Of a stretch of 64,000 nt of DNA, positions 54,164 through 61,710 are shown piece by piece. The position numbers and the translations under genes are program-made. Each line of letters begins with the position of its first letter. Position 1 is the stretch's first letter. Under the pieces are notes generated by a model, which worked only from the letters and a program-made list of their open reading frames with translations, searched no databases and was not told the DNA's origin. The DNA comes from Candidatus Stoquefichus sp. SB1 (lineage in GTDB: Bacteria; Bacillota_I; Bacilli_A; Erysipelotrichales; Coprobacillaceae): the NCBI RefSeq assembly GCF_001244545.1, contig NZ_LN852695.1, positions 186,001 to 250,000 of the forward strand. The letters are read 5' to 3'.

Positions 54164-55360
54164 CTATGCTGCAATCAGCCTTTCCATTTCAGCCTTTGCG
54201 GAAGCGAAAGTTGCGTGTGCGTAATAATTCAGTGTCATGGTGATATTGGAGTGTCCCATAATATACTGTAACGCTTTCGGGTTCATGCCCGCATTGGCTA
54301 AGTTGGTGCAGAACGTATGACGCAGGGTGTGAGGTGTCATTACTTTGGGTAAGGCTTCCTCATGGCACTTGTTGTACTTCTTCGCAAGCCCCCGGAACAT
54401 ATTATCATAGCTTGTCGCCGTTTTCGGGCAACCGTCCCGGTTGAGGAAAAGGAAATTGCTGTAACCGTCAATCGTGATCGGCTTCGATCCCTTGCGGTTC
54501 TCCAACACGCGCCCCAACGCTTCATATACTTTTTCACTCATTGGAATTTGTCTGATACCGCTTTCTGTTTTGGGCTTCTCTATGTAGTAGCCTGTTTCCG
54601 CGCTCCGTAAAAGCTGGTGGTCTACATTGATTATCCTGTTTTCAAAATCAAGGTCGGTTTCAGTTAGTCCGCAGAGTTCGGAAACCCTAAGCCCTGTCCC
54701 CAGCAGTATGATAACCTCGTCACGGTATTTCTGATAGACGCTATCACCTTGCATAAAGGATAAAAGGCTTTCTTCCTGTTCCGCTGTGAGAGGTACTTTC
54801 GGCTCTGTGTCGTCCTCAATCACGGTGTTTAGCTGGAAGTCAAAGGGGTTCTTCCTTATACAGTCGTCCTGTATCGCTGTGTAAAAAGCAGCTTTCAAAG
54901 AACGCTTGTCATTGCTTATGGTCTTATAGGATATTCCCTTTTCTTTCATGCGCAACGCCCATTCTTTCGCGTCGGACAGTTTCACACTGTCAATGGGGCA
55001 GGAACCAAGTTTATCCGCTTCCAGCAGCTTCATCAGCCGTTCGCGCCCCTTTGTGGTGTTATGCCTTACGTTCCCCCGGTGGCGGTTCTGCTTTGCGTAA
55101 AGCTCGCAGACGGTCATTTTCTTTCCGATTGTGTCTATCCCGTCGTCAAGGTCTTTCCGTATCTCTTTTTCTTTTTCTCTAAGGGATATGTCGTCACGCT
55201 TCCCGGCTGGGGTCTTGTCCGTAGGTACTAACTTCCACGCATAGACAAATTGCACTTTACCAAAAGTATCGGTATATTTATAAGCATATCTCCCGTCTTT
55301 TCTCTGGCTCTCTCCCGAACGCAAAATGCGGTTTTTATTATCACGTCTTTTCTCCGACAT
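54164..55360 (-). CDS. int: Tn916-family tyrosine integrase
   Basis: 398 residues from the ATG at 55360 (AAAGGAG upstream), the same start as Tn916 Int (MSEKRRDN). An arm-binding domain (GESQRKDGRYAYKYTD) comes first, then a core-binding domain (about 90-180). The catalytic domain shows GTGLRVSEL (Arg), HTLRHTFCTN (His-x-x-Arg), the later histidine in MGHSNITM and the tyrosine in TLNYYAHATF. It integrates and excises the element with Xis. Confidence 0.97.
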   Translation of the reverse strand: MSEKRRDNKNRILRSGESQRKDGRYAYKYTDTFGKVQFVYAWKLVPTDKTPAGKRDDISLREKEKEIRKDLDDGIDTIGKKMTVCELYAKQNRHRGNVRHNTTKGRERLMKLLEADKLGSCPIDSVKLSDAKEWALRMKEKGISYKTISNDKRSLKAAFYTAIQDDCIRKNPFDFQLNTVIEDDTEPKVPLTAEQEESLLSFMQGDSVYQKYRDEVIILLGTGLRVSELCGLTETDLDFENRIINVDHQLLRSAETGYYIEKPKTESGIRQIPMSEKVYEALGRVLENRKGSKPITIDGYSNFLFLNRDGCPKTATSYDNMFRGLAKKYNKCHEEALPKVMTPHTLRHTFCTNLANAGMNPKALQYIMGHSNITMTLNYYAHATFASAKAEMERLIAA

Positions 55361-55449
55361 TGTTTTTGCTCCTTTCCGTGTCGGAAAGAGCCTTGATATG
55401 CTTATATTTATTATAGCACATTCAAGGCTCTTTTTCACTATCTTTTTCG

Positions 55450-55653
55450 CTAAATTGCGTCCAGTGTGTCGATGATTTTTTCAAACTGTTTCCTCTTGAT
55501 CTGAATACGATTCCCGTTCAAGATCACCCAGCCCGCCGTAGGGTTTTCCTCCGCAAGTTTCCGCAGTTTGTTCTCTCCAATGCGGAAATATTTTGACGCT
55601 TCCTCAATCGTAAGCGTGTACTTTTCCCAAATAGGCACATCAGCATTGTTCAT
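55450..55653 (-). CDS. xis: Tn916-type excisionase
   Basis: 67 residues from the ATG at 55653 (GGGGG upstream), the same length as Tn916 Xis and nearly the same sequence pattern ([19 protein letters not shown] ... [14 protein letters not shown]). A winged-helix protein that directs Int toward excision. Lies 90 bases before int. Confidence 0.96.
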   Translation of the reverse strand: MNNADVPIWEKYTLTIEEASKYFRIGENKLRKLAEENPTAGWVILNGNRIQIKRKQFEKIIDTLDAI

Positions 55654-56103
55654 TCTATAAATCCCCCTTTCAAAAATGGGTAAAAGGTTAATAGTGAAAA
55701 GGGGCTGTGATCGGACGGTTATTAGCATAACCTCATGGGAATTTCACCCCGGCATGGTTCTCATGCAGCCCTACCCATTGCCTGCGACGCTCTTAACGCT
55801 CGGACTGTGGCTGTAAGGAAGTATCATTGTATATTCTGCGTGTCGTTGCCCGCAAACCGCTACACTTGCTTTCCGGCGCGGTGTTGGTCGCTCGGCTGTC
55901 CGGGCGGTGATAACCTCGCCCGGATAGCGTCATGGCGCACCCGCCGTATGGCTCGACGCAAAAGGAACGTATCCGATTTGCCCTATGCTGCGCCGCCGTT
56001 ATCTTGCGCCGCTTTCTTTTTCAAGGTTCAAAATGGCTGTGCTACCCGCGTCAACAGCGGAACGGAAAAGGGGGTGAGAGAAAGCGTCCCGCCGCCGTTG
56101 CGG
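55654..56103. other. gene-free GC-rich stretch of the element
   Basis: About 450 bases between the Orf8-like gene and xis. Long open frames occur on both strands, but they have no ribosome site and their predicted protein has no coherent pattern. The corresponding region of Tn916-like elements also lacks a conserved gene, so I see only regulatory or spacer DNA. Confidence 0.5.
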
Positions 56104-56364
56104 TTATTCCTCTGTCCTAAAGGTGAGGACAGCCATCATCAGTTTTGCTTGCAGCCGTTCCCGAATGTCGTGGTCTACGCCGAAATAGACGTTCCCGCGC
56201 TCGTCGTACAGCTTCCGCATGGAGAGGCGGGCTATGTAGCCGCTAAAATGCTGCAAGACAATCTTCATGGCGTCCGGGTCACCCTTTGTCGCTGCCACAA
56301 TGACAGGATAGGGAACAAGGGCATTTTCCGGGTAGCCGGGTTCGTTACCATTCGTCCCATTCAT
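56104..56364 (-). CDS. Tn916 Orf8-like helix-turn-helix protein
   Basis: 86 residues from an ATG at 56364, with GGAGG inside the end of the upstream gene (they overlap by 20 bases). The central AATKGDPDAMKIVLQHFSGYIARLS and the end RERLQAKLMMAVLTF match the Orf8 family of Tn916. In Tn916, Orf7 and Orf8 drive transcription of xis-int and transfer genes; the same is inferred here. Confidence 0.85.
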   Translation of the reverse strand: MNGTNGNEPGYPENALVPYPVIVAATKGDPDAMKIVLQHFSGYIARLSMRKLYDERGNVYFGVDHDIRERLQAKLMMAVLTFRTEE

Positions 56365-56785
56365 CAGCATTTTCCTCCAGATATTTTCTTAATTTCTCAA
56401 AAGAGCTTGTCCGCCTGTACTGTATCGTGCTTCTCGATGTATTGAACAACTTCGCAATCTCGGTGTCGTTCATTCCCTCGAAATAGTACAGGAGTACGGC
56501 TTTGCGCTTTTCTTCCGGCAAAGTACGGATTGCTTCAAGAAGCAGCTTCGGCGTGATTTTCTTCCCGGCTTTCTCAAAGACGGTTTCGGCGGTTTCCCGT
56601 TTGAAATATTCATCAAAGGTATGAAGCTGCCGCGCTTCGTCTAAGGGCAAATCGGAAAAGGTGACTTCCCTTGCCTTATGCCTGTGCAGCTCCCTGTGAG
56701 CGTCACACGCTTCATTGTGCAGCACCGTATTACAAAACTTCTGAAAAGCACATTGTTTGTAAAACTCCCTGCTATTAGGTTCCAC
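56345..56785 (-). CDS. Tn916 Orf7-like sigma-70 family regulator
   Basis: 146 residues from a GTG at 56785, with AAAGGAGGTGA upstream. The C-terminal region (RTLPEEKRKAVLLYYFEGMNDTEIAKLF, then RSTIQYRRTSSFEKL) is a sigma region 4 helix-turn-helix. It is the Orf7-like activator of the element. The upstream in-frame ATG would add an unlikely 41 residues. Confidence 0.88.
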   Translation of the reverse strand: MEPNSREFYKQCAFQKFCNTVLHNEACDAHRELHRHKAREVTFSDLPLDEARQLHTFDEYFKRETAETVFEKAGKKITPKLLLEAIRTLPEEKRKAVLLYYFEGMNDTEIAKLFNTSRSTIQYRRTSSFEKLRKYLEENADEWDEW

Positions 56786-56960
56786 ATTCTCACCTCCTTT
56801 CTCGTTGGAAAGTTGGTGGTGCTTCCCCCTTTTCGCGGGGCAATACGGCGTTTTTGAAAAACGCCGAAGATTTTTTGAAATTTTTTCAAAAAATTTTTTG
56901 AGCAGCAAAATACGCCTGTCCGAAAAGCCCGGACAGGCGTATAGGTATTGTAAGCAGTAT

Positions 56961-57071
56961 TTAGATGATTAGACAGTTCATAGTCAAGGGTAGAGAGGTT
57001 CCCGGCGGTGGTCGGGCTTTTTTTGATATGTCAATGACCGTCGGATTTTGTCGATAGGGTATGTGCTTCAT
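56961..57071 (-). CDS. small element-encoded protein, unknown function
   Basis: 36 codons starting MKHIPYRQNPTVIDISKKAR, with a strong ribosome site (AAAGGAGGT) seven bases upstream of the ATG at 57071. It sits between the cargo terminator and the sigma-like gene. Short, basic, proline-rich centre. The ribosome site is the main evidence. Confidence 0.45.
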   Translation of the reverse strand: MKHIPYRQNPTVIDISKKARPPPGTSLPLTMNCLII

Positions 57072-57247
57072 GGCGGCTACCTCCTTTAGCCGCCGCTTTT
57101 AACAGTGATACCGCGTCATTTCATTAGAAGATAAAAAGAAACGGCGGCTTTGATTTTTCAAAGCTGCTGCGGAAATCAAAGAACGACAAGCAACATTTCT
57201 GATTTTGCTCCAATATGGTTATTAGGGGCACAAATTAAAATCAAAAA

Positions 57248-57297
57248 AGAGCCGATAACAGCAGTATTTCAAACTGCATATTATCGGCTCTGCGTCT
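57248..57297 (-). terminator. strong terminator behind the methyltransferase cargo
   Basis: AGAGCCGATAA pairs with TTATCGGCTCT around an inner stem GCAGT/ACTGC, followed by TTTTTTG on the minus strand. It closes the cargo operon. A second copy of part of the sequence (CTGGCTCTTTT) follows at 57309. Confidence 0.8.
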
Positions 57298-57321
57298 GTG
57301 CGTCTGGCTCTTTTAATTAAA

Positions 57322-58311
57322 TTATTTCTGTTGTTTTTTGGCTTTATTATATGTATTAGCTAACTGTCCACAAGCTGCTTTAATCTCTCTACCATGAGAA
57401 ACTCTCATGGTAACTTCAAGTCCTGTTTGCTCTAATTGATGTTTGAACGCAACCATTTCTTGTTTTTGTGGTGCTCTAATTTTTGAATTACTCGTCGGGT
57501 TGTATTGCAGCACGTTAATCATAACATTTTTGCCCTTAAACCATTTTGCAAGTTGCCTTATATCTGAGGAACGGTCATTTATACCTGGTAAAAGCAAATA
57601 CGCAAATACCACTTTTCGATTATGCCTTTGAGAATAGGACAATGCTTGCTTAACAACATCTTCAATAGCGTACATGTGCATATGAGGAATGATACAGTTT
57701 CTCGCAGCCTGTGTTGCTGCATGTAAAGATATTGTCAACTGAATTTTTAGATGTTCTTCGCGCAATTTTTTTAATTGATTAACTGGACCAACTGTTGATA
57801 CGGTAATGCCGTCGGTTGGAAAGTTAAGTCCATTTCTATCTCGAAGAATATGGATTGCTGCAATCAAGTTGTCGTAATTGAATAAAGGTTCTCCCATTCC
57901 CATAAAAACGATACGATTTACTTTTTGACGTATCAATACAACCTGCTGCACAATTTCAGACGGTGTTAGATTACGAACAAAACCATTGCGTCCGGACTCA
58001 CAAAAAATACAGCCAACAGAACAACCAACTTGCGTACTTACGCAAACAGTCCCACCATCTCGCCGTTTAATAAAAACCGTTTCAATATACCTGTTATCTT
58101 TCAATTCATAAACATACTTTTCAGTATCGCTACTTTTATAGACTTTTTTTGTTGATATTGATAGATTTTCTTTGTGAAATGGCTGTTTATACAATTCCGT
58201 ATATAAGGCTCTTGCTTTATCCTCTCCAATTACTTCCGACATTTCTTTGTAAGTAAATCCGTATGGGTCATTCAATATTTCCGTAGGTGTACTTTTAGGT
58301 AAGTGTTTCAT
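57322..58311 (-). CDS. RlmN/Cfr-family radical SAM rRNA adenine methyltransferase (mobile cargo)
   Basis: 329 residues. The cluster motif is GCSVGCIFC (CxxxCxxC, about 97-104). The two catalytic cysteines of RlmN and Cfr are both present: one in TVCVSTQ just before the cluster and one in KAACGQL near residue 315. MGMGEPLFNYDN and LTISLHAA are further family motifs. Substrate should be A2503 of 23S rRNA. The usual CATG after the cluster reads CESG, so it is divergent from housekeeping RlmN; it is also not standard Cfr. AAGGAAGG precedes the start. It is AT-richer than the surrounding element, and its operon has an attenuator leader, which points to an inducible resistance role (inference). Confidence 0.85.
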   Translation of the reverse strand: MKHLPKSTPTEILNDPYGFTYKEMSEVIGEDKARALYTELYKQPFHKENLSISTKKVYKSSDTEKYVYELKDNRYIETVFIKRRDGGTVCVSTQVGCSVGCIFCESGRNGFVRNLTPSEIVQQVVLIRQKVNRIVFMGMGEPLFNYDNLIAAIHILRDRNGLNFPTDGITVSTVGPVNQLKKLREEHLKIQLTISLHAATQAARNCIIPHMHMYAIEDVVKQALSYSQRHNRKVVFAYLLLPGINDRSSDIRQLAKWFKGKNVMINVLQYNPTSNSKIRAPQKQEMVAFKHQLEQTGLEVTMRVSHGREIKAACGQLANTYNKAKKQQK

Positions 58312-58334
58312 TTAAATATCCTTCCTTTTCAAAA

Positions 58335-58514
58335 TTAAAAAGTTTGTTTTTCAGAGTTTTTGATTATGATTTCTAGTTTTTCAACATCAACGATATGCGT
58401 TAATTTACATTTAGGGCAGAAAAGAGGAAAATTTCTTAATACCGTATTATAAAATACTTGAACCCTCGTCTTTCCGTTACAAATTGGACATTTTATCCAA
58501 TATTTTTCAAGCAT
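58335..58514 (-). CDS. cysteine-rich KTR protein
   Basis: 59 residues from the ATG at 58514 (AAAAGGAG upstream; a longer frame begins inside the terminator). Two CxxC pairs (CPICNGKTR and FCPKC) make a zinc-ribbon, and the KTR motif is diagnostic of the Cys_rich_KTR family, common beside resistance genes in Tn916-like elements. It lies between the attenuator and the methyltransferase, 23 bases from the latter. Function unknown. Confidence 0.85.
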   Translation of the reverse strand: MLEKYWIKCPICNGKTRVQVFYNTVLRNFPLFCPKCKLTHIVDVEKLEIIIKNSEKQTF

Positions 58515-58533
58515 AATATTTCTCCTTTTGCAC

Positions 58534-58575
58534 AAAAAAATGCAGGTCAATTCTCAACATGAGCATTGACCTGCA
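58534..58575 (-). terminator. attenuator terminator upstream of the KTR-methyltransferase genes
   Basis: TGCAGGTCAA pairs perfectly with TTGACCTGCA and is followed by seven Ts on the minus strand, 20 bases before the KTR ribosome site. Confidence 0.88.
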
Positions 58576-58770
58576 TTTATACATATAATACTACAACAAA
58601 ATTAAGGCATAGTTTTTATACTATGTCTATACGTCGTTAGTTTTGTTGTATAGCATACGCAAAATAAGCATGACAAAAAAGCCCATATTGAAAATGGGAA
58701 AAATCTTTTTTGATTTCAATGCTTATCGAATACGCATGCTATGTAACATAAACATTCCCCCCTTTTATAT
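58576..58770 (-). promoter_or_regulatory. leader region with alternative hairpins (transcription attenuator)
   Basis: The leader-peptide coding sequence (58720-58741) can pair with 58651-58670 (TGCTTAT...GTATGCTA). The adjacent segment 58641-58653 can pair with 58591-58602 (TACAACAAAA/TTTTGTTGTA), just ahead of the terminator. The pairings overlap, so ribosome position on the leader would decide which forms. This is the layout of ribosome-mediated attenuators of tet(M), erm and cfr-type genes. Confidence 0.65.
58723..58749 (-). CDS. leader peptide of the methyltransferase operon
   Basis: An eight-codon frame, MLHSMRIR then TAA. The ATG at 58749 has GGGGGG eight bases upstream (58757-58762). 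A stalled ribosome here would mask the left arm of the first hairpin. An in-frame ATG at 58755 is too close to the ribosome site. Confidence 0.7.
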   Translation of the reverse strand: MLHSMRIR

Positions 58771-58773
58771 AAT

Positions 58774-58801
58774 ATTATATACAAAAGCAGCTTGTTGTCA
58801 A
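58774..58801 (-). promoter_or_regulatory. consensus promoter of the methyltransferase operon
   Basis: TTGACA (58796-58801) and TATAAT (58774-58779) on the minus strand are both perfect consensus hexamers, 16 bp apart. The constant strong promoter fits control by attenuation rather than initiation. Confidence 0.8.
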
Positions 58802-58897
58802 CATATATATATATGAATTATTTTGGCTAACTGATAGAACTATGTAGACATATCCAAGAAGAAAGGGGAACAGTAAAATGTAAGAGGGTGAATAACT

Positions 58898-59251
58898 ATG
58901 GCAAAAAGACCAGTACCAAAATACGACTTCAAGGCTTTTGGGGCAGCGATAAAGGCAGCGCGTGAAGGACGCAAGGAAAGCCGCAAGAAAGTAGGCGACG
59001 AAATGTTTATCTCGCCGCGCTACCTTGCGAACATTGAGAACAAGGGGCAGCACCCAAGTTTACAGATATTCTTTGAGCTGATACAGCGTTACCATATATC
59101 CGTAGACCAATTCCTGTTAGACACGCCCGCTGCAAAGGACACAAAGCGGCGGCAGCTTGACGCGCTCCTTGACGGTATGAGCGATACAGGCATACGGATT
59201 GTGACCGCAACGGCAAAAGAGATTTCCGAAGTCGAAAAAGAGGGCGAATAG
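58898..59251 (+). CDS. Tn916 Orf9-like XRE-family repressor
   Basis: 117 residues. The helix-turn-helix region is RKKVGDEMFISPRYLANIENKGQ (about 29-51), and the whole protein follows the Orf9 pattern of Tn916 (YDFKAFGAAIKAAREGR). In Tn916 Orf9 represses the Orf7/Orf8 activators. It is divergent from the methyltransferase promoter, as orf9 is near tet(M) in Tn916. GAGGGTGA precedes the start. Confidence 0.88.
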   Translation: MAKRPVPKYDFKAFGAAIKAAREGRKESRKKVGDEMFISPRYLANIENKGQHPSLQIFFELIQRYHISVDQFLLDTPAAKDTKRRQLDALLDGMSDTGIRIVTATAKEISEVEKEGE

Positions 59252-59286
59252 GAATGTCCGGCTTAAAACTGAACAGGATTTAGAGA

Positions 59287-59322
59287 GCGTTGTAATCTTT
59301 TTTGAGATTGCAGCGTTTTTCT
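59287..59322 (+). terminator. terminator after the Orf9-like gene
   Basis: CGTTG.AATCT pairs with AGATT.CAGCG around a T-rich loop and is followed by TTTTTC. Confidence 0.65.
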
Positions 59323-59394
59323 TTTGCGGAAGTTTGGCAAAATCGCTTTTTCTCCGTAGTAGGGGATAAGAGCCTAAAGGATAAAAACATTCGT

Positions 59395-59470
59395 AGCAAG
59401 CATAGGAAGCGGGTACCCACTTCCGTATTTTCCCCCTCCCGCGCTGCGGCGCGTCGGTTGAAAATTGCTT
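59395..59470. other. candidate origin of transfer (oriT)
   Basis: The region just before the MobC-like and relaxase genes has the inverted repeats GGAAG.GGGTACCC.CTTCC (59405-59424) and CGCGC/GCGCG (59440-59453), separated by an AT-rich then C-rich stretch. Relaxase nick sites usually lie beside such repeats and beside the mobC gene. No nick site can be assigned. Confidence 0.4.
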
Positions 59471-59519
59471 GTTGGGAAGTGTCCCAAACCCTCGGAACGG
59501 AAAGGAAAGGAGCGAATAC

Positions 59520-59849
59520 ATGGACGGACGCAAAAGGACGGTACAAATCAAATTCAGAGTGACGGAAGCGGAACGGGATTTAATACTGGAAAAAATGAAG
59601 CTCGTACCCACCCGGAACATGGCGGCGTATCTGCGGAAGATTGCCATTGACGGATATATCATTCAGATAGACCACGCCGACATAAAGGCTATGACCGCAG
59701 AGATACAAAAAATCGGTGTCAACGTCAACCAGATAGCACGCCGCGTAAACGCGACGGGGAACGCATACCAAGAGGACATAGAGGAAATAAAGGGGGTGCT
59801 TGCGGAGATATGGCGGTTACAAAGATTAAGCCTATTAAAAGCACTCTAA
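59520..59849 (+). CDS. MobC-like relaxosome accessory protein
   Basis: 109 residues from the ATG at 59520 (AGGAG upstream). A ribbon-helix-helix-like N-terminus (KRTVQIKFRVTEAERDLI) and the MobC motif GVNVNQIARRVNATG (about 64-78) are clear. It helps the relaxase bind oriT. It overlaps the relaxase gene by 40 bases. Confidence 0.88.
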   Translation: MDGRKRTVQIKFRVTEAERDLILEKMKLVPTRNMAAYLRKIAIDGYIIQIDHADIKAMTAEIQKIGVNVNQIARRVNATGNAYQEDIEEIKGVLAEIWRLQRLSLLKAL

Positions 59850-61162
59850 GCAAAGCCCTTGACTATATCGAAAACCCGGACAAGACGGACGGAAAAATGC
59901 TTGTGTCCTCTTTCGGCTGCTCCTATGAAACGGCAGATATTGAGTTTGAATATACATTGTCCCAAGCACTCCAAAAGGGGAACAATTTAGCCTTTCATCT
60001 GATACAGTCCTTTGAGCCGGGGGAAGTGGATTATCAGAAAGCCCATGAAATCGGAAAGCAGCTTGCCGACGCGGTAACAAAGGGGCAACATGAGTATGTT
60101 GTGACGACGCACATTGACAAGGGGCATATCCATAACCACATTATTTTCTGCGCGGTGAACTTCGTAGACCACCACAAATACAATTCCAACAAAAGGAGCT
60201 ATTACGGTATACGGAACATGAGCGACAAGCTGTGCCGGGACAATGGGCTTTCCGTGGTCGTCCCCGGCAAGGGCAGCAAGGGAAAGAGCTATGCAGAATA
60301 TCAAGCGGAGAAAACGGGGACAAGCTGGAAAGGCAAGCTAAAGATCGCCGTGGACGCGCTCATTCCCCAAGTTTCCAGCTTTGAGGAACTATTGCAGCGG
60401 TTACAGGCGGCAGGATATGAGATCAAGCCCGGAAAATATATCTCATGCCGCGCACCGGGGCAGGAACGGTTTACCCGTCTGAAAACCCTCGGCACGGACT
60501 ATACGGAGGAAGCCATAAAAGAACGGATAGCGGGCAAGCGTACCCGTGCCGCCAAAGCTCCAAAGGCAGAGCGCAAGGGCGTTAATCTTCTCATTGATAT
60601 TGAGCACAGTATCAAAGCACAACAAAGCCGAGGCTATGAACAGTGGGCGAAAATCCACAATCTGAAACAGGCGGCAAAGACTATGAATTTCCTTACGGAA
60701 AATAAGATTGAGCAGTACGCCGATCTGCTCACCCGGATAGAGGAAATCACCACGGCAAGCGAACAGGCAGGGGACAGCCTAAAGGAAGTGGAAAAGCGTC
60801 TATCAGATATGGCATTGCTCATTAAGAATGTCACTACCTACCAAAAGACAAAGCCCCTCTATGAAGCCTACCGCAAAGCCCGGAACAAAGAGAAGTACCG
60901 GGCAGAGCATGAACGGGGTATTATCCTCCATGAAGCGGCGGCAAAGGCACTAAAGGCGGCGCAGATCGGCGGCAAGCTCCCCAGCGTCCCCGTCCTCCAA
61001 GCGGAATATGAAAAGCTGCAAGGACAGAAAGAAAGCCTTTATGCCGATTATGGCAAGCTGAAAAAACAGGTGCAGGAATATGATGTTATCAAACGGAACA
61101 TAGACAGTATTTTACAGACAGAGAAGCAGCCGGAGCGGGAAAGGCAGACAGAGCGCGGATAA
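59810..61162 (+). CDS. relaxase/mobilization nuclease (MobA/VirD2 type)
   Basis: 450 residues. The N-terminal relaxase domain has the metal-binding histidine triad in THIDKGHIHNHIIF (about 103-116) and KYNSNKRSYYGIRN after it. The catalytic tyrosine is probably in the N-terminal segment. The C-terminal half (about 270-450) is a long charged helical region. It nicks oriT and leads the DNA strand into the recipient. Strong terminator follows. Confidence 0.92.
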   Translation: MAVTKIKPIKSTLSKALDYIENPDKTDGKMLVSSFGCSYETADIEFEYTLSQALQKGNNLAFHLIQSFEPGEVDYQKAHEIGKQLADAVTKGQHEYVVTTHIDKGHIHNHIIFCAVNFVDHHKYNSNKRSYYGIRNMSDKLCRDNGLSVVVPGKGSKGKSYAEYQAEKTGTSWKGKLKIAVDALIPQVSSFEELLQRLQAAGYEIKPGKYISCRAPGQERFTRLKTLGTDYTEEAIKERIAGKRTRAAKAPKAERKGVNLLIDIEHSIKAQQSRGYEQWAKIHNLKQAAKTMNFLTENKIEQYADLLTRIEEITTASEQAGDSLKEVEKRLSDMALLIKNVTTYQKTKPLYEAYRKARNKEKYRAEHERGIILHEAAAKALKAAQIGGKLPSVPVLQAEYEKLQGQKESLYADYGKLKKQVQEYDVIKRNIDSILQTEKQPERERQTERG

Positions 61163-61176
61163 GGACACAAAAAAAT

Positions 61177-61222
61177 AGCCGGGACGCGGTAGCTGTCAGA
61201 TAGCCACCGCGCCCCGGTTTTC
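61177..61222. terminator. strong hairpin terminator after the relaxase
   Basis: GCCGGG.CGCGGT.GCT pairs with AGC.ACCGCG.CCCGG, followed by TTTTCT. It separates the relaxase from the convergent minus-strand operon. Confidence 0.75.
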
Positions 61223-61344
61223 TCATGGGTGCAGAGATTGGATTGTTACGCAATAGAACCGCATTTCCGGGGGTAAAGGTATAAATCCCTTGCCGTCTTA
61301 TTTCCCCGCCCGGAAAGCCGCATAAATCAAGGCTTATTTTGCCC

Positions 61345-61710
61345 CTATCGCGTCACATTCGCCCGCATTTTCCTCATACGCTCGGCGGTCTGTCTGCGGG
61401 TGATACGCTTCCGGCAGTCCGGGCAGTAGACAGCCCGGTTAGAGCTAGAAACAAAGGGCGCACCGCACACGCTACACCGCCTCATATCCTCCGTATGGCA
61501 AAGCTCGGCGTACAGCTCCTTATCTGCGGGCAGTACCGCAATGCGGAACCATTTACAGAGCAGGGAATAGGAAATGAGCTGCGGGCATACGCACTCGTCC
61601 CCGTCGTCAAGCAAGATACAGTTCCCATTATCGCAGTTACAGCACGTCCGGCGCACAAGGGTATTGACTTTCCGGCTTTGGGGCGGCGTAAGCCGCTTAA
61701 TGTCGCTCAT
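61345..61710 (-). CDS. cysteine-rich VLP-type protein of conjugative transposons
   Basis: 121 residues with about twelve cysteines in pairs: CCNCDNGNC, CVCPQL, and CSVCGAPF with CPDCRKR near the end, making at least one zinc ribbon. This matches the cysteine-rich VLP family common in Tn1549-like elements. It overlaps the next upstream gene at ATGA. Function unknown. Confidence 0.75.
   Translation of the reverse strand: MSDIKRLTPPQSRKVNTLVRRTCCNCDNGNCILLDDGDECVCPQLISYSLLCKWFRIAVLPADKELYAELCHTEDMRRCSVCGAPFVSSSNRAVYCPDCRKRITRRQTAERMRKMRANVTR

Noticed and set aside
55735-56445. 236-codon plus-strand open frame in the element
   Set aside because: No ribosome site, odd composition, and it runs antisense through the Orf8-like gene and part of the sigma-like gene; a by-product of high GC.
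57322-58311. Naming the cargo gene cfr
   Set aside because: It shares the catalytic cysteines with Cfr, but motifs such as VGCSVGCIFC and NGFVRNLT are nearer to RlmN; class cannot be fixed without a tree.
59280-59662. Several overlapping minus- and plus-strand open frames around the relaxosome genes
   Set aside because: They are frame shadows of the Orf9-like, MobC and relaxase genes or of the oriT region, without ribosome sites.
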